From JAJYSO01 sp964579505 (GTDB lineage: Bacteria; Bacteroidota; Bacteroidia; Flavobacteriales; Flavobacteriaceae), in NCBI GenBank assembly GCA_964579505.1, contig CAZOGC010000007.1, positions 69,245 through 133,244 on the forward strand: a stretch of DNA of 64,000 bases. Direction: 5' to 3'. Each line of letters opens with the position of its first letter. Positions within the stretch are counted from its first letter, which is position 1. Shown in pieces: positions 26,754 through 35,992 of the stretch. Made by a program: the position numbers and the translations under genes. Below the pieces are notes generated by a model. The model was not told the DNA's origin. It saw only the letters and a program-made list of their open reading frames with translations, and did not search any database.

Positions 26754-26828
26754 GGGCGCATAGCTCAGTTGGTTTAGAGCACTTGGTTTACACCCAAGGG
26801 GTCGGGGGTTCGAATCCCTCCGCGCCCA
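26754..26828 (+). tRNA. tRNA-Val (anticodon UAC)
   Basis: A 75-nt cloverleaf: acceptor GGGCGCA/CGCGCCC (A7 opposite C66 is unpaired), D stem GCTC/GAGC, anticodon stem CTTGG/CCAAG with loop TTTACAC (anticodon TAC), T loop TTCGAAT. The 3' CCA is not encoded (ACA follows). Confidence 0.95.
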
Positions 26829-26830
26829 CA

Positions 26831-26862
26831 AAAATCTAAAGAGTTTTCTTTAGATTTTTTTA
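26831..26862 (+). terminator. Terminator between the two tRNA-Val genes
   Basis: A 12-bp stem pairs AAAATCTAAAGA (26831-26842) with TCTTTAGATTTT (26847-26858), loop GTTT, followed by a T run. It would end or reduce transcription of the first tRNA before the second. Confidence 0.7.
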
Positions 26863-26876
26863 TTTAGAAATTAATC

Positions 26877-26954
26877 GGGTCATTAACTCAGTTGGTTTAG
26901 AGTGTTACCTTGACAGGGTAGAAGTCATTGGTTCGAATCCAATATGACCCACCA
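26877..26954 (+). tRNA. tRNA-Val (anticodon GAC), CCA encoded
   Basis: A 75-nt cloverleaf (to 26951) plus encoded CCA: acceptor GGGTCAT/ATGACCC fully paired, D stem ACTC/GAGT, anticodon loop TTGACAG (anticodon GAC), T stem ATTGG/CCAAT with loop TTCGAAT. The body differs widely from the neighbouring tRNA-Val(UAC), so it is not a recent duplicate. Confidence 0.95.
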
Positions 26955-26975
26955 AAGAGTATGAATTTTAGCCGG

Positions 26976-27007
26976 CCTCCAAAGAGAAACCTTTGGGGGT
27001 TCGTTTT
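26976..27007 (+). terminator. Terminator after tRNA-Val(GAC)
   Basis: A 9-bp stem pairs CCTCCAAAG (26976-26984) with CTTTGGGGG (26991-26999), loop AGAAAC, followed by a T-rich tail. It also separates the tRNA from the convergent murF. Confidence 0.6.
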
Positions 27008-27010
27008 TGT

Positions 27011-28285
27011 TTACAACACTTCTAACACGCGTTCCATTGCCATACCACGCGATCCCTTTATCAACAGCATGGCTTGGGGTATATGCGTTTTAGAAACTGC
27101 TTCTTTTAGTGCCTCAAAAGTTGTGTACTTCTTCACTTTTGTAGTTTGGGTTTGGGCAAACATTTTTCCGCACACAAATACGGCATCAAAAGATTCTTTT
27201 TCTAACAAATCAACAATATGTTGATGTTCAGCTAACGCAGTTTTTCCCACTTCAAACATATCTCCTAAAATAACCACTTTTTTATCGGCTTTATACAATG
27301 CAAAGTTTTCTATAGCCAACTGCATACTGGTAGGGTTGGCATTATAGGCATCTAAAAGAATTTTGTGGTTCTTTTTTTCTATAATCTGAGAGCGATTATT
27401 ATCAGGTTTATACGCTTCTATCGCCTTTTTAACAGCTTCTCCTTCAACTTTAAAATACATACCTATACAAGCAGCTGCGGCCATGTTTTTAGCATTATAA
27501 GAACCCAACAACTGACTGTGTGCCGTTATATTCTTAAACTCGATAGCCACAAAAGGCGTGGCCGGTTTAAAGTGAATAGTATAGGCTGCGGTGGACAACA
27601 TACCAAAAGTAATGCGTTCTACTCCTTTGCTCTGCTTCATAGCGATTGCATCTTCTATATTAACAAAGGCTGTTTTATGATGTGCCCGTAAATAATCATA
27701 CAACTCACTCTTCCCTTTAATTATTCCTTCAAAACCACCAAACCCTTCTAAGTGCGCTTTTCCGAAATTAGTAATATAGCCATAATCCGGTTGAGCAATT
27801 TCACAAAGTCCGGCAATTTCTCGCTGATGATTAGCGCCCATCTCCACTACCCCAAATTCGGTATCTTTTTGCATACGCAGTAAAGTTAGCGGTACGCCAA
27901 TATGATTGTTTAAATTACCCTGCGTGTACACCACATTATAGCGTTGCGCTAATACGGCAGAAACCAACTCTTTGGTAGTGGTTTTTCCGTTACTTCCGGT
28001 AATGGCTAGAATGGGGAGTCCCAAATATTTTCTATGAAATGTAGCCAGTTGCTGTAGTGTTTCTAACACCGACCTAACTTGAATAAATCGGTTATTTGTA
28101 GGTAGCTTTGCGTCATCTACCACCGCCCATAACGCCCCCTCTTGTATGGCTTTTTCGGCAAAAACATTTCCGTCAAAATTTGCTCCTTTAAGGGCAAAAA
28201 ACAGTTTTTTGTCTACGGGTTGACGGGTATCGGTAACCACTCCGGCGCTTGCCAAAAAGTGATGGTGTAATTCAGCTATTTTCAT
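27011..28285 (-). CDS. murF: UDP-MurNAc-tripeptide:D-Ala-D-Ala ligase
   Basis: A 424-residue cytoplasmic Mur ligase that adds D-Ala-D-Ala to complete the peptidoglycan pentapeptide. P-loop ITGSNGKTTTKELVSAVL, substrate motif VVEMGANHQREIAGL and LLDAYNANPTSM are diagnostic of MurF. It lies downstream of gldJ on the same strand, 70 bases away with a hairpin between, the arrangement commonly seen in Flavobacteriaceae. Confidence 0.93.
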   Translation of the reverse strand: MKIAELHHHFLASAGVVTDTRQPVDKKLFFALKGANFDGNVFAEKAIQEGALWAVVDDAKLPTNNRFIQVRSVLETLQQLATFHRKYLGLPILAITGSNGKTTTKELVSAVLAQRYNVVYTQGNLNNHIGVPLTLLRMQKDTEFGVVEMGANHQREIAGLCEIAQPDYGYITNFGKAHLEGFGGFEGIIKGKSELYDYLRAHHKTAFVNIEDAIAMKQSKGVERITFGMLSTAAYTIHFKPATPFVAIEFKNITAHSQLLGSYNAKNMAAAACIGMYFKVEGEAVKKAIEAYKPDNNRSQIIEKKNHKILLDAYNANPTSMQLAIENFALYKADKKVVILGDMFEVGKTALAEHQHIVDLLEKESFDAVFVCGKMFAQTQTTKVKKYTTFEALKEAVSKTHIPQAMLLIKGSRGMAMERVLEVL

Positions 28286-28295
28286 ACTACTAAAC

Positions 28296-28332
28296 TAAAA
28301 AAAACCCTTCAATTTTTTAATTAAAGGGCTTT
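28296..28332 (-). terminator. Terminator after gldJ, just before murF
   Basis: A 10-position hairpin with one mismatch pairs CCCTTCAATT with AATTAAAGGG (28304-28313 and 28318-28327); on the minus strand it is followed by eight or more T. It lies directly upstream of the murF start, so murF depends on read-through or a promoter overlapping gldJ. Confidence 0.6.
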
Positions 28333-28355
28333 CTTTTTATATTTTTCTATGATGA

Positions 28356-30026
28356 TTAATTTCTAGCGCGCCTACCTTTTTTAGAGCTTGATCCTACCCG
28401 AGACATGGCGTTTCGGAAACCAATCCAATCAGTAGCCATTCCTTGTGGATAAAACCTGCGTTGCGCCGGATCTAACCAAAACGCATTATCTTTCCAAGAG
28501 CCTCCTTTTACCACACGAGTACGCTTACTTATTAATGTTGTTCTAGGTTCAGAATCTACCTGGCGCACAATCACTTTTTTACCAGTGGTACTATCTATAA
28601 TCACTTTTACACGAGGAACCGGCGAGTTATACATTCTTTGTGAAAAGCTTAATGGTCCCATCTGCCAATAATAACGCGATGAGGCTTTATCGCCTGCAGC
28701 ATAATTACGGTTATCACTTCTATCATAATTTGTACGCAAATACATTTGATCTTTAGGAATAGGTTTTCTAGCCACATCACCCGGAAGATCAGCCGCTACA
28801 ATTTTACCCGTACGCAGCGTATCCAACTTTAGGGAGTCTATACTTACAATAGATACCGTTCCATCTTTATTAATCACATTCTCTGTGTACACATTTCCTC
28901 TGTAATAATTAAAGTCATTTAATTTTACGTCTATCCTAGGGCGATAAACGTCGGCTACCCATTCTGCCACATTTCCGGCCATATCATATAACCCAAATGC
29001 ATTCGGCGGATAGCTTTTTACTTCATTGGTAATAATAGCGTCATCACTGGTCCATCCGGCCACTCCGGCATAATCACCATATCCTTGTTTAAAATTAGCG
29101 AGCTGGTCACCTCGTTTCATACGTTTTTGAGAAACAGTATACATACCATCCCAAGGGTATTTTTTTCGACCGCGGTAATTGTTGTATTCTCTTTTAGATG
29201 TTAAAGCTAGCGCTGCATACTCCCATTCTGCTTCAGTAGGCAAACGGTATGCCGGCAAAATAAGTCCGGAAGTACGAGAAGCATACTGCCCCACCGTATC
29301 ATTATTTACCACCCGAACAAATTTATCAGCATTTTTTCCCCCGCGTGTTAGCGAGTCATTTCCTCCAAAAACGGTTTTAGGGGCTAACAAATAAGCTGCC
29401 GTACTAAAACGCGTGCCGGGTTTATGTTTAAAACGAGCACCCTTAGCAATCAACCCCGCGTCTTCTAATATTTTTTCATTTACCATATTGGTGCGCCATT
29501 GACTAAACTCAACAGCCTGAATCCAAGTTACTCCAACCACCGGATAATTAAAATAAGAGGGAGATCGAAAATAATTCGTTACCAAGGCTTTTCGTTGCCC
29601 TAAAGGCGACCGCCATACGGTAGTGTCTGGCAAAGCACTTTTATATATTAGTGCATATTTTTTTTCTGATGGAGGGAAGGTTAACTTCAGCCAATTAACA
29701 TACTCTAAATACATCCCATTTGTTACTTCCGTTTCATCCATATAAAAAGATGAAACCGTTTGTTGAGTGGGGGTATTATTCCAATCGTGCATTGGGTTAT
29801 CGGCCACTTTTCCCATTGTAAAAGTACCGCCTTCTATAAACACCAGCCCGGGACCGGTAACCTGTTCTTTATAATTTGGATTGTAGAATGGCAGTCCATC
29901 TTTTCCCGTTAAATCCCATCCGGTAGCTCTAGATACTTTTGAGTAGTCACGTTTATTGTTACAACTCGTCATCAATCCAGCTAATAAGACAACCATTATA
30001 ATTTTTAAAGCGGCTTTATCATTCAT
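28356..30026 (-). CDS. gldJ: Gliding-motility lipoprotein GldJ
   Basis: A 556-residue lipoprotein (lipobox MTSC, Cys about residue 22) with a formylglycine-generating-enzyme/sulfatase-modifying-factor fold: GTFTMGKVADNP, YRLPTEAEWEYAA, AFGLYDMAGNVAEW and the terminal WIGFRNAMSR. GldJ is an essential part of the gliding and type IX secretion machinery at the cell envelope; the fold is structural and is not known to act as an enzyme here. Position next to porU and porV is the classic flavobacterial order. Confidence 0.93.
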   Translation of the reverse strand: MNDKAALKIIMVVLLAGLMTSCNNKRDYSKVSRATGWDLTGKDGLPFYNPNYKEQVTGPGLVFIEGGTFTMGKVADNPMHDWNNTPTQQTVSSFYMDETEVTNGMYLEYVNWLKLTFPPSEKKYALIYKSALPDTTVWRSPLGQRKALVTNYFRSPSYFNYPVVGVTWIQAVEFSQWRTNMVNEKILEDAGLIAKGARFKHKPGTRFSTAAYLLAPKTVFGGNDSLTRGGKNADKFVRVVNNDTVGQYASRTSGLILPAYRLPTEAEWEYAALALTSKREYNNYRGRKKYPWDGMYTVSQKRMKRGDQLANFKQGYGDYAGVAGWTSDDAIITNEVKSYPPNAFGLYDMAGNVAEWVADVYRPRIDVKLNDFNYYRGNVYTENVINKDGTVSIVSIDSLKLDTLRTGKIVAADLPGDVARKPIPKDQMYLRTNYDRSDNRNYAAGDKASSRYYWQMGPLSFSQRMYNSPVPRVKVIIDSTTGKKVIVRQVDSEPRTTLISKRTRVVKGGSWKDNAFWLDPAQRRFYPQGMATDWIGFRNAMSRVGSSSKKGRRARN

Positions 30027-30138
30027 AATCCACTATCATTTGAATATTTTAAGGCTTGCAAGATAAAGAATAAGCTCAATTTATCAAGATTTTTCTACCT
30101 AACATTAAGCAAATTCAGCTCTTGTACCAAATAAACGT

Positions 30139-30146
30139 TAAATTTG
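30139..30146 (+). promoter_or_regulatory. porU promoter -7 element
   Basis: TAAATTTG, an exact TAnnTTTG match. Transcription near 30152 would allow either ATG 30160 (very short leader) or ATG 30217 (about 65-base leader) to serve as the porU start. Confidence 0.5.
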
Positions 30147-30216
30147 GCCAGTTAGTATAATGAAATTGCTTTTTCATTATTTGAGCGCATACACCGCATG
30201 GGTATTCTATAAAATT

Positions 30217-33200
30217 ATGAGGTCTTTATTTGTTTTATTGTTATCTTTTTTTTGCTGCTGCACCCTTTACAGTCAACGCAAACACTATGAAATAGACTGG
30301 GTAAACAAAAAAAATATCTCCGCTAAAGAAGGACAATCTTTTTGGGTGCCGGGGTTTTCTACGCAACATTTTAACTACAATCCGGAAACGGCACAAATTA
30401 CTTTTTCGGCCCAATGGAAAGCATCCGGAAATATTTCTTCTTCTCAACTAACCCAAATTCGATATCAACCCATTTCTAAACAATATTTAGCCCATATTAA
30501 TACAAAAAATCTTCCTACCAGCCCCAAATTTCAATTAAAAGCAGTTTCCGGGGCGCAGCAGCATTACTATCTACTCACACTAAACCCTTTGATTAACGAC
30601 CACGGGGTTTACAAAAAAATTACCGCTTTTACCATTGCGTATACTACCACTTATAACAGTGTTTATTCTACACCCAACAACCTGCCTCAACGCACAAATT
30701 CCGTGTTGGATCACGGAAGCTTTTTCAAATTTTCTATAAAAAAAACAGGGGTTTACAAACTCTCTAGCGATTTTTTAGAAAGTCTGGGGATGGATGTCTC
30801 TTCACTAGATCCACGCACCTTAAAAATATATGGACAAGGAGGCAAAATGCTACCCTTGCTTAACCGTAAGACTCAGTTTTACGACCCCCCGGAAATTGCT
30901 ATACGAGTGGTAGGTGGAAACGACGGCCATTTTGATAAGGGCGATTATATTCTTTTTTATGGAATCGGGACTCAGGGTAATTGGAATGCTGAAAGCCAAA
31001 CCAATTTGAACCTCTATGCCACCCAAACCTATTATTATATCACCGCAGGGGGTACTCCCGGAAAAAGAATCAGCAATTATCAGTCTCCTTCCGGTTCAGC
31101 CACTACCACCATTACTACTTTTGACGACCGGGCATTTTATGAAATAGATAAGTACAATATAGGCAAAGTAGGCCGTCGATGGTTTGGAGATAGATTTGAT
31201 ATACAAAACCAACGGACGTACTCGTTTAATTTTCCAAACATTGTTCCGGGTTCTGATTTAACATTTGAAGTCTATGCCGCTTCTACTTCTGAAATCAGCA
31301 CAAACATACAAGCCAATGCTAATGGGCAAAATATAGGTACGCTAACTTTTTCGGGAACGACCGGAAACAACGCCATTTTTTCCACTGCCGATAAACTTAC
31401 GCGCACCATTTCGGCCACTTCACCCGCAATATCGCTAACACTCACCTATCACAATAACGGCAATCCGGCAGGAATAGCTTACTTAGATTACATTACTATT
31501 TATGCCAAACGAAAATTAATTGCCGGTACAAAACAATTCTCATTTACCAACAAAAAGGCGGTTACCCAAATCGGAATTGGCCGTTACCAACTTTCTAATG
31601 CACAAAATATTTCTGAAATATGGAATGTAACCAACCCTCAGCACATCACTCGTATAGTTAACACAGGGCAGCAAAGCACCTTAAATTTTGAGGCTCAATT
31701 AGGCAGCGCACAAACGTATGTAGCCCTTTCTCCAACCGATTATTACCAACCTATCCGTCCACAAAACCCACGGGTAAAAAACAGTAATCTAAAAGGAAAC
31801 ACACAGCAAGTAAATTACCTCATCATTACATATCCTTCATTATTAAGCCAGGCAGAGAGGCTGGCACGCCACCGCAAAAGAGTAGGTAATCTTTCTGTAA
31901 AAGTAGTTTCTGTAAAAGATATTTATCGCGAGTTTAGTTCCGGGAAACAAGATCCAGCGGCCATTCGCAATTTTATTCGTTATGTCTATACACATTCAAA
32001 TAAGCCACTAAAATATGTGCTGCTCTTTGGAGACGCATCGGTAGATTATAAAGATCGATTATCCGGCAACAACAACCTTGTTCCTACTTTTGAAAACCTT
32101 AGCAGCTACAGTCTATTTGCCAGCTCTACTGCCACCGACGATTTCTATGGAATGATGGATGCTTCAGAAGGAACAATGTCTTCAGGTGGGAAATTAGATC
32201 TTGCCGTAGGGCGAATTCCGGCAGATAATGTTCAGGAAGCCAAAATTGCTGTTGATAAAATTATAGCCTATGACAGCCGAAAATCTTTTGGTGATTGGCG
32301 AAACAATATTCTTCTCATTGCTGACGATGCTGACGAATTAGGCAATGCGGGTGCCGGATTAGAGAGCAACTTAAATCAAATAGGCGATTCTATTGCTAAA
32401 CACAAACCCTTTATCAATGTAAAAAAAATATACAGCGATGCCTATGAACAGGTCAATACTTCAGGAGGAGAGCGATACCCCTCTGTAAACCAAGATATCA
32501 CTAATACTATAGAAGTAGGGGCTGTTGTAGTAAATTATTTAGGACACGGAGGTGAAGATGGGTTAGCCAGCGAGTTTATCGTGACGCGAAAAGACATTAA
32601 CAGTTGGAAAAACCAACATAAACTAAACACATTTGTAACCGTAACCTGTGCTTTTACGCGTTTCGACAACCCTTTACGCGTATCACCCGGAGAGTTGGTA
32701 TTAGCTAATCCCGATGGAGGAGCGGTAGCACTCGTTTCTACCACACGAGAAATAGGCGTCTCTGACGGTATAAACTTTAACAAGCAACTTGCCTCCTACT
32801 TATTTAATTACAATCATACAAACTACAGTATAGGCGAAGCTATTATGAGAGCTAAAAATGACATCGCTTCACCCGCCATACATGTCGTTTCATTCTTTGG
32901 TGATCCGGCTATGCATTTAGCCTTTCCCAAACCCAAAATAAGATTGACAAAACTCAACGGCAAACCTGTAGCACAATCAGACACCTTAAAAGCACTGAGC
33001 AAAATCAAATTATCCGGGCAAGTAGTTTCTGCCGGTGGAAATGTACTAACTCACTATAACGGAACCTTAACCGCTACTGTTTTCGACAAACCACTTCAAC
33101 GCCACACTCTAGACAACGATCAAATTGGAGCCGTATTAAATTTTAAAACCCTGGGTAATGTTATTTTTCGTGGAAAAGCAAGTGTAAAAAACGGCATCTT

Positions 33201-34011
33201 TTCACTCAATTTTGTGGTTCCTAAAGATATTAAGATGGCGGTAGGGCATGGTCGTATTAGTTTTTATGCTGCGCAAGAAGGTAAATTACAAGACAACCAC
33301 GGGTATAACAACCTTATTCAGGTAGGTGGTATAAATAAAAATGCGCCCACAGACAACAAAGGTCCGGAAATTCAGTTATATATGAATGACGAAAACTTTG
33401 TGTCTGGGGGGATTACAGACACATCACCCTTATTTATTGCAAAGCTGGAAGATGAAAACGGTATTAATACAGCCGGCGGAATTGGGCATAATCTTATTGC
33501 ATATATAGACGGAAAAAAAACCGAACCTTATATTCTCAATGATTATTACAAAGCCAAAGAAGACGATTATACCCAAGGAAGCATCAACTACAAGCTGCAC
33601 GCACTAAAAGAAGGACCGCATACATTAACTTTTGTGGCGTGGGATGTGTACAACAACTCTAGTACGGCAGAAATTCAATTTATAGTAGCCGGTAATGACA
33701 AATTAAAGATTACGCATGTGCTGAATTATCCCAATCCTTTTCATAACTATACCGAATTTTGGTTTAACCATAATCATCCTTATGAACCTTTACAAGTACA
33801 AGTACAAGTTTTCACTATCTCCGGAAAATTGGTATGGTCTACTCGTAAAACCATTACCACAGAAGGCTTTTTGTCGCGTAATATTACATGGGATGGGAGA
33901 GATGAATACGGAAAACGGCTAGGAAAAGGGGTTTATGTGTATAAATTAACCGTAAAATCTACACTAACCCACCAAAAAGTTGAGAAATACGAAAAACTCG
34001 TTATCCTTTAA
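30217..34011 (+). CDS. porU: Type IX secretion system sortase PorU
   Basis: About 1264 residues from ATG 30217, which gives a normal signal peptide (MRSLFVLLLSFFCCCTLYSQ); ATG 30160 would add 19 residues. The centre is a gingipain-type C25 peptidase with catalytic His in VNYLGHGGEDG and Cys in TFVTVTCAFTRFDNP. The C-terminus has an FlgD-like Ig domain (LNYPNPFHNYTEFWF, WDGRDEYGKRLGKGVYVYKL). PorU is the outer-membrane sortase that removes the C-terminal signal of type IX cargo and attaches it at the surface. It is paired with porV immediately downstream, whose product anchors it. Confidence 0.95.
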   Translation: MRSLFVLLLSFFCCCTLYSQRKHYEIDWVNKKNISAKEGQSFWVPGFSTQHFNYNPETAQITFSAQWKASGNISSSQLTQIRYQPISKQYLAHINTKNLPTSPKFQLKAVSGAQQHYYLLTLNPLINDHGVYKKITAFTIAYTTTYNSVYSTPNNLPQRTNSVLDHGSFFKFSIKKTGVYKLSSDFLESLGMDVSSLDPRTLKIYGQGGKMLPLLNRKTQFYDPPEIAIRVVGGNDGHFDKGDYILFYGIGTQGNWNAESQTNLNLYATQTYYYITAGGTPGKRISNYQSPSGSATTTITTFDDRAFYEIDKYNIGKVGRRWFGDRFDIQNQRTYSFNFPNIVPGSDLTFEVYAASTSEISTNIQANANGQNIGTLTFSGTTGNNAIFSTADKLTRTISATSPAISLTLTYHNNGNPAGIAYLDYITIYAKRKLIAGTKQFSFTNKKAVTQIGIGRYQLSNAQNISEIWNVTNPQHITRIVNTGQQSTLNFEAQLGSAQTYVALSPTDYYQPIRPQNPRVKNSNLKGNTQQVNYLIITYPSLLSQAERLARHRKRVGNLSVKVVSVKDIYREFSSGKQDPAAIRNFIRYVYTHSNKPLKYVLLFGDASVDYKDRLSGNNNLVPTFENLSSYSLFASSTATDDFYGMMDASEGTMSSGGKLDLAVGRIPADNVQEAKIAVDKIIAYDSRKSFGDWRNNILLIADDADELGNAGAGLESNLNQIGDSIAKHKPFINVKKIYSDAYEQVNTSGGERYPSVNQDITNTIEVGAVVVNYLGHGGEDGLASEFIVTRKDINSWKNQHKLNTFVTVTCAFTRFDNPLRVSPGELVLANPDGGAVALVSTTREIGVSDGINFNKQLASYLFNYNHTNYSIGEAIMRAKNDIASPAIHVVSFFGDPAMHLAFPKPKIRLTKLNGKPVAQSDTLKALSKIKLSGQVVSAGGNVLTHYNGTLTATVFDKPLQRHTLDNDQIGAVLNFKTLGNVIFRGKASVKNGIFSLNFVVPKDIKMAVGHGRISFYAAQEGKLQDNHGYNNLIQVGGINKNAPTDNKGPEIQLYMNDENFVSGGITDTSPLFIAKLEDENGINTAGGIGHNLIAYIDGKKTEPYILNDYYKAKEDDYTQGSINYKLHALKEGPHTLTFVAWDVYNNSSTAEIQFIVAGNDKLKITHVLNYPNPFHNYTEFWFNHNHPYEPLQVQVQVFTISGKLVWSTRKTITTEGFLSRNITWDGRDEYGKRLGKGVYVYKLTVKSTLTHQKVEKYEKLVIL

Positions 34012-34022
34012 ACACCAAAACA

Positions 34023-34030
34023 TATATTTG
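34023..34030 (+). promoter_or_regulatory. porV promoter -7 element
   Basis: TATATTTG, an exact match, implies a start near 34036 and a leader of about 160 bases before ATG 34200. The leader contains an imperfect dyad (34068-34120). Confidence 0.5.
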
Positions 34031-34199
34031 CAAAAATGGGGGTAATTAAAATACTGAACAACAAAATAACACGTTAGTCTTTTGTTAACTTGTTACTAAA
34101 TACGGTTAAGACTTTGTGTTTAGAAACAAAATACATCATTTATAGCGGCATGTTTCTTTTAAAAAACATACTGCGATGTGTACAATTTTTTACGTTTTT

Positions 34200-35372
34200 A
34201 TGAAAAAAACAACCTATATAATACTCGCAAGCCTGCTTATAACACAGCACATTGCATTTGCTCAAACTTCTAATAATCTTACTGCTCGCGATCGGGTTAT
34301 TACTACTGCCGTACCTTTTTTACATATCCCCGGTGATGCGCGTTCATCCGGCATGGCCAATATTGGAGTAGCTACCCCTGCAGGTACTTATGCACAACAA
34401 TGGAATCCGGCTAAATACGCCTTTATAGAAAACCAACAAGGAATAGGTATTTCCTATGTACCCTACCTACGCAAACTGGCTAACGACATCAATTTAGGAC
34501 AAATCAATTATTATAATCGCATTAACGAACGAAGTGCATTTGCCGGTAGCCTACGTTATTTTAGCCTAGGCGAAGTTACATTTAGGCAAACACCCACTGA
34601 CCCTGGTCAGATTTATAAACCCAACCAGTTGGCACTCGATATAAGTTATGCCCTGCGACTTAGTGAAACATACTCGATGGCTGTTACCGGACGCTATATT
34701 CGATCTGATTTAAAACTACCTTCGTCTCCTGATGACGCTTCCCCGGCCAACTCAGTTAGCGTAGGTATTTCCGGGTTTTATCAAAGTCATATCATTCCTT
34801 ATAATGATTTTGACGGTCGCTGGCGTGCCGGATTCAACATTTCTAATATCGGTCCAAAAATTAAATACTCCGATAATACGGAAGGAAATTTTCTTCCCAC
34901 AAATTTAAGTATAGGTGGTGGGTTCGACTTTATTTTTGACCAAGACAATACCGTTGGGGCCTATGTACAATTCAACAAATTATTAGTGCCTACTCCTAGT
35001 GATTCTAACGGCGATGGAGCAATTGATCGTACAGATGACTACTATTCTAAAGATGCTATCGGGGGCATGTTTTCTTCTTTTGGAGATGCACCCGGAGGAT
35101 TTAAGGAAGAATTACAAGAAGTAACCTGGGCTATTGGTGGCGCATACCGCTACCGCGATGTTTTCGCTTTTCGTTTAGGATATTACCATGAAAATCTAGA
35201 CAAAGGATTTCAACAGTTCTTAACCTTAGGGGCGGGCTTTAAGTATTCTATTGCTAAAATAGATATCTCCTATTTATTTTCTACCGCAAAAGCTGTAAAA
35301 AATCCACTTGAAGGAGGTCTTCGGTTTAGTTTATCCTTTCGGTTTGGAAAAAGAGACTACCAAGAATTTTAA
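34200..35372 (+). CDS. porV: Type IX secretion outer-membrane protein PorV (LptO)
   Basis: About 390 residues from ATG 34200 (signal peptide ending IAFAQ); an in-frame ATG at 34176 gives a poorer N-terminus. The mature protein opens with the PorV signature (RVITTAVPFLHIPGDARSSGMANIGVA and WNPAKYAF) and is a 14-strand-type FadL-like barrel ending in RFSLSFRFGKRDYQEF. PorV shuttles secreted cargo from the translocon to PorU at the outer membrane. Confidence 0.95.
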   Translation: MKKTTYIILASLLITQHIAFAQTSNNLTARDRVITTAVPFLHIPGDARSSGMANIGVATPAGTYAQQWNPAKYAFIENQQGIGISYVPYLRKLANDINLGQINYYNRINERSAFAGSLRYFSLGEVTFRQTPTDPGQIYKPNQLALDISYALRLSETYSMAVTGRYIRSDLKLPSSPDDASPANSVSVGISGFYQSHIIPYNDFDGRWRAGFNISNIGPKIKYSDNTEGNFLPTNLSIGGGFDFIFDQDNTVGAYVQFNKLLVPTPSDSNGDGAIDRTDDYYSKDAIGGMFSSFGDAPGGFKEELQEVTWAIGGAYRYRDVFAFRLGYYHENLDKGFQQFLTLGAGFKYSIAKIDISYLFSTAKAVKNPLEGGLRFSLSFRFGKRDYQEF

Positions 35373-35415
35373 GGCTACCTTTCTTAAATGAAGCAAGGTT
35401 TCTTATCTTTAGCCT

Positions 35416-35898
35416 ATGAAGAAAAAGGAAATCCGTTCAATCCTCAATATCTATGAAAATTTTGAGGAGTTACCACAGCCTACCCAAGAGCTGTTTCAAG
35501 AAGCTATAAAAGCACGAGATAAAGCCTATGCTCCTTATTCACACTATTTAGTTGGAGCCGCTATTCGGCTAGCTTCCGGAAAAATTGTAACCGGCAGCAA
35601 CCAAGAAAATGCCGCCTACCCTTCGGGGTTATGTGCAGAGCGTACCGCCATTTTTTATGCCGGCGCTCATTACCCTAATGAAAAAATTGAAAGCATTGCT
35701 ATCTCTGTAAAATCACTTACCAAACAGGTAAACACTCCCACCCCGCCCTGTGGCGCATGCAGGCAAGCTATAGCCGAATATGAGTTTAAACAAAAGCAAG
35801 ATATCGCCATCTATTTTAGTGGAGAAACCGGAAATATAATTAAAGTAAATTCACTTCTAGACCTCTTACCATTAGCATTCAACAATAGTTTCATGTAA
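35416..35898 (+). CDS. cdd: Cytidine deaminase
   Basis: A 160-residue zinc enzyme converting cytidine and deoxycytidine to uridine forms. NQENAAYPSGLCAERTA carries the catalytic Glu and first zinc Cys, and PPCGACRQ the other two Cys. It sits between porV and pdhA as in many Flavobacteriaceae. A near-consensus promoter element (TATCTTTA, 35404-35411) lies just before it. Confidence 0.93.
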   Translation: MKKKEIRSILNIYENFEELPQPTQELFQEAIKARDKAYAPYSHYLVGAAIRLASGKIVTGSNQENAAYPSGLCAERTAIFYAGAHYPNEKIESIAISVKSLTKQVNTPTPPCGACRQAIAEYEFKQKQDIAIYFSGETGNIIKVNSLLDLLPLAFNNSFM

Positions 35899-35926
35899 AT
35901 TTGCATTTTTTAAACCCAAAAAGGTT

Positions 35927-35955
35927 TTGGCATCCCTCATAATGTCTTATTTTTG
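35927..35955 (+). promoter_or_regulatory. pdhA promoter
   Basis: TTG (35927-35929) and TATTTTTG (35948-35955) are 18 bases apart, a full match to the flavobacterial pattern, with about 30 bases of leader to ATG 35993. Confidence 0.75.
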
Positions 35956-35992
35956 TGGGATGCATTTTCTCGAGTGCAAAAAATAATTGATT

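Noticed and set aside
26877..26954. Second tRNA as tRNA-Asp
   Set aside because: The anticodon reads GAC (Val); tRNA-Asp would need GTC in the DNA.
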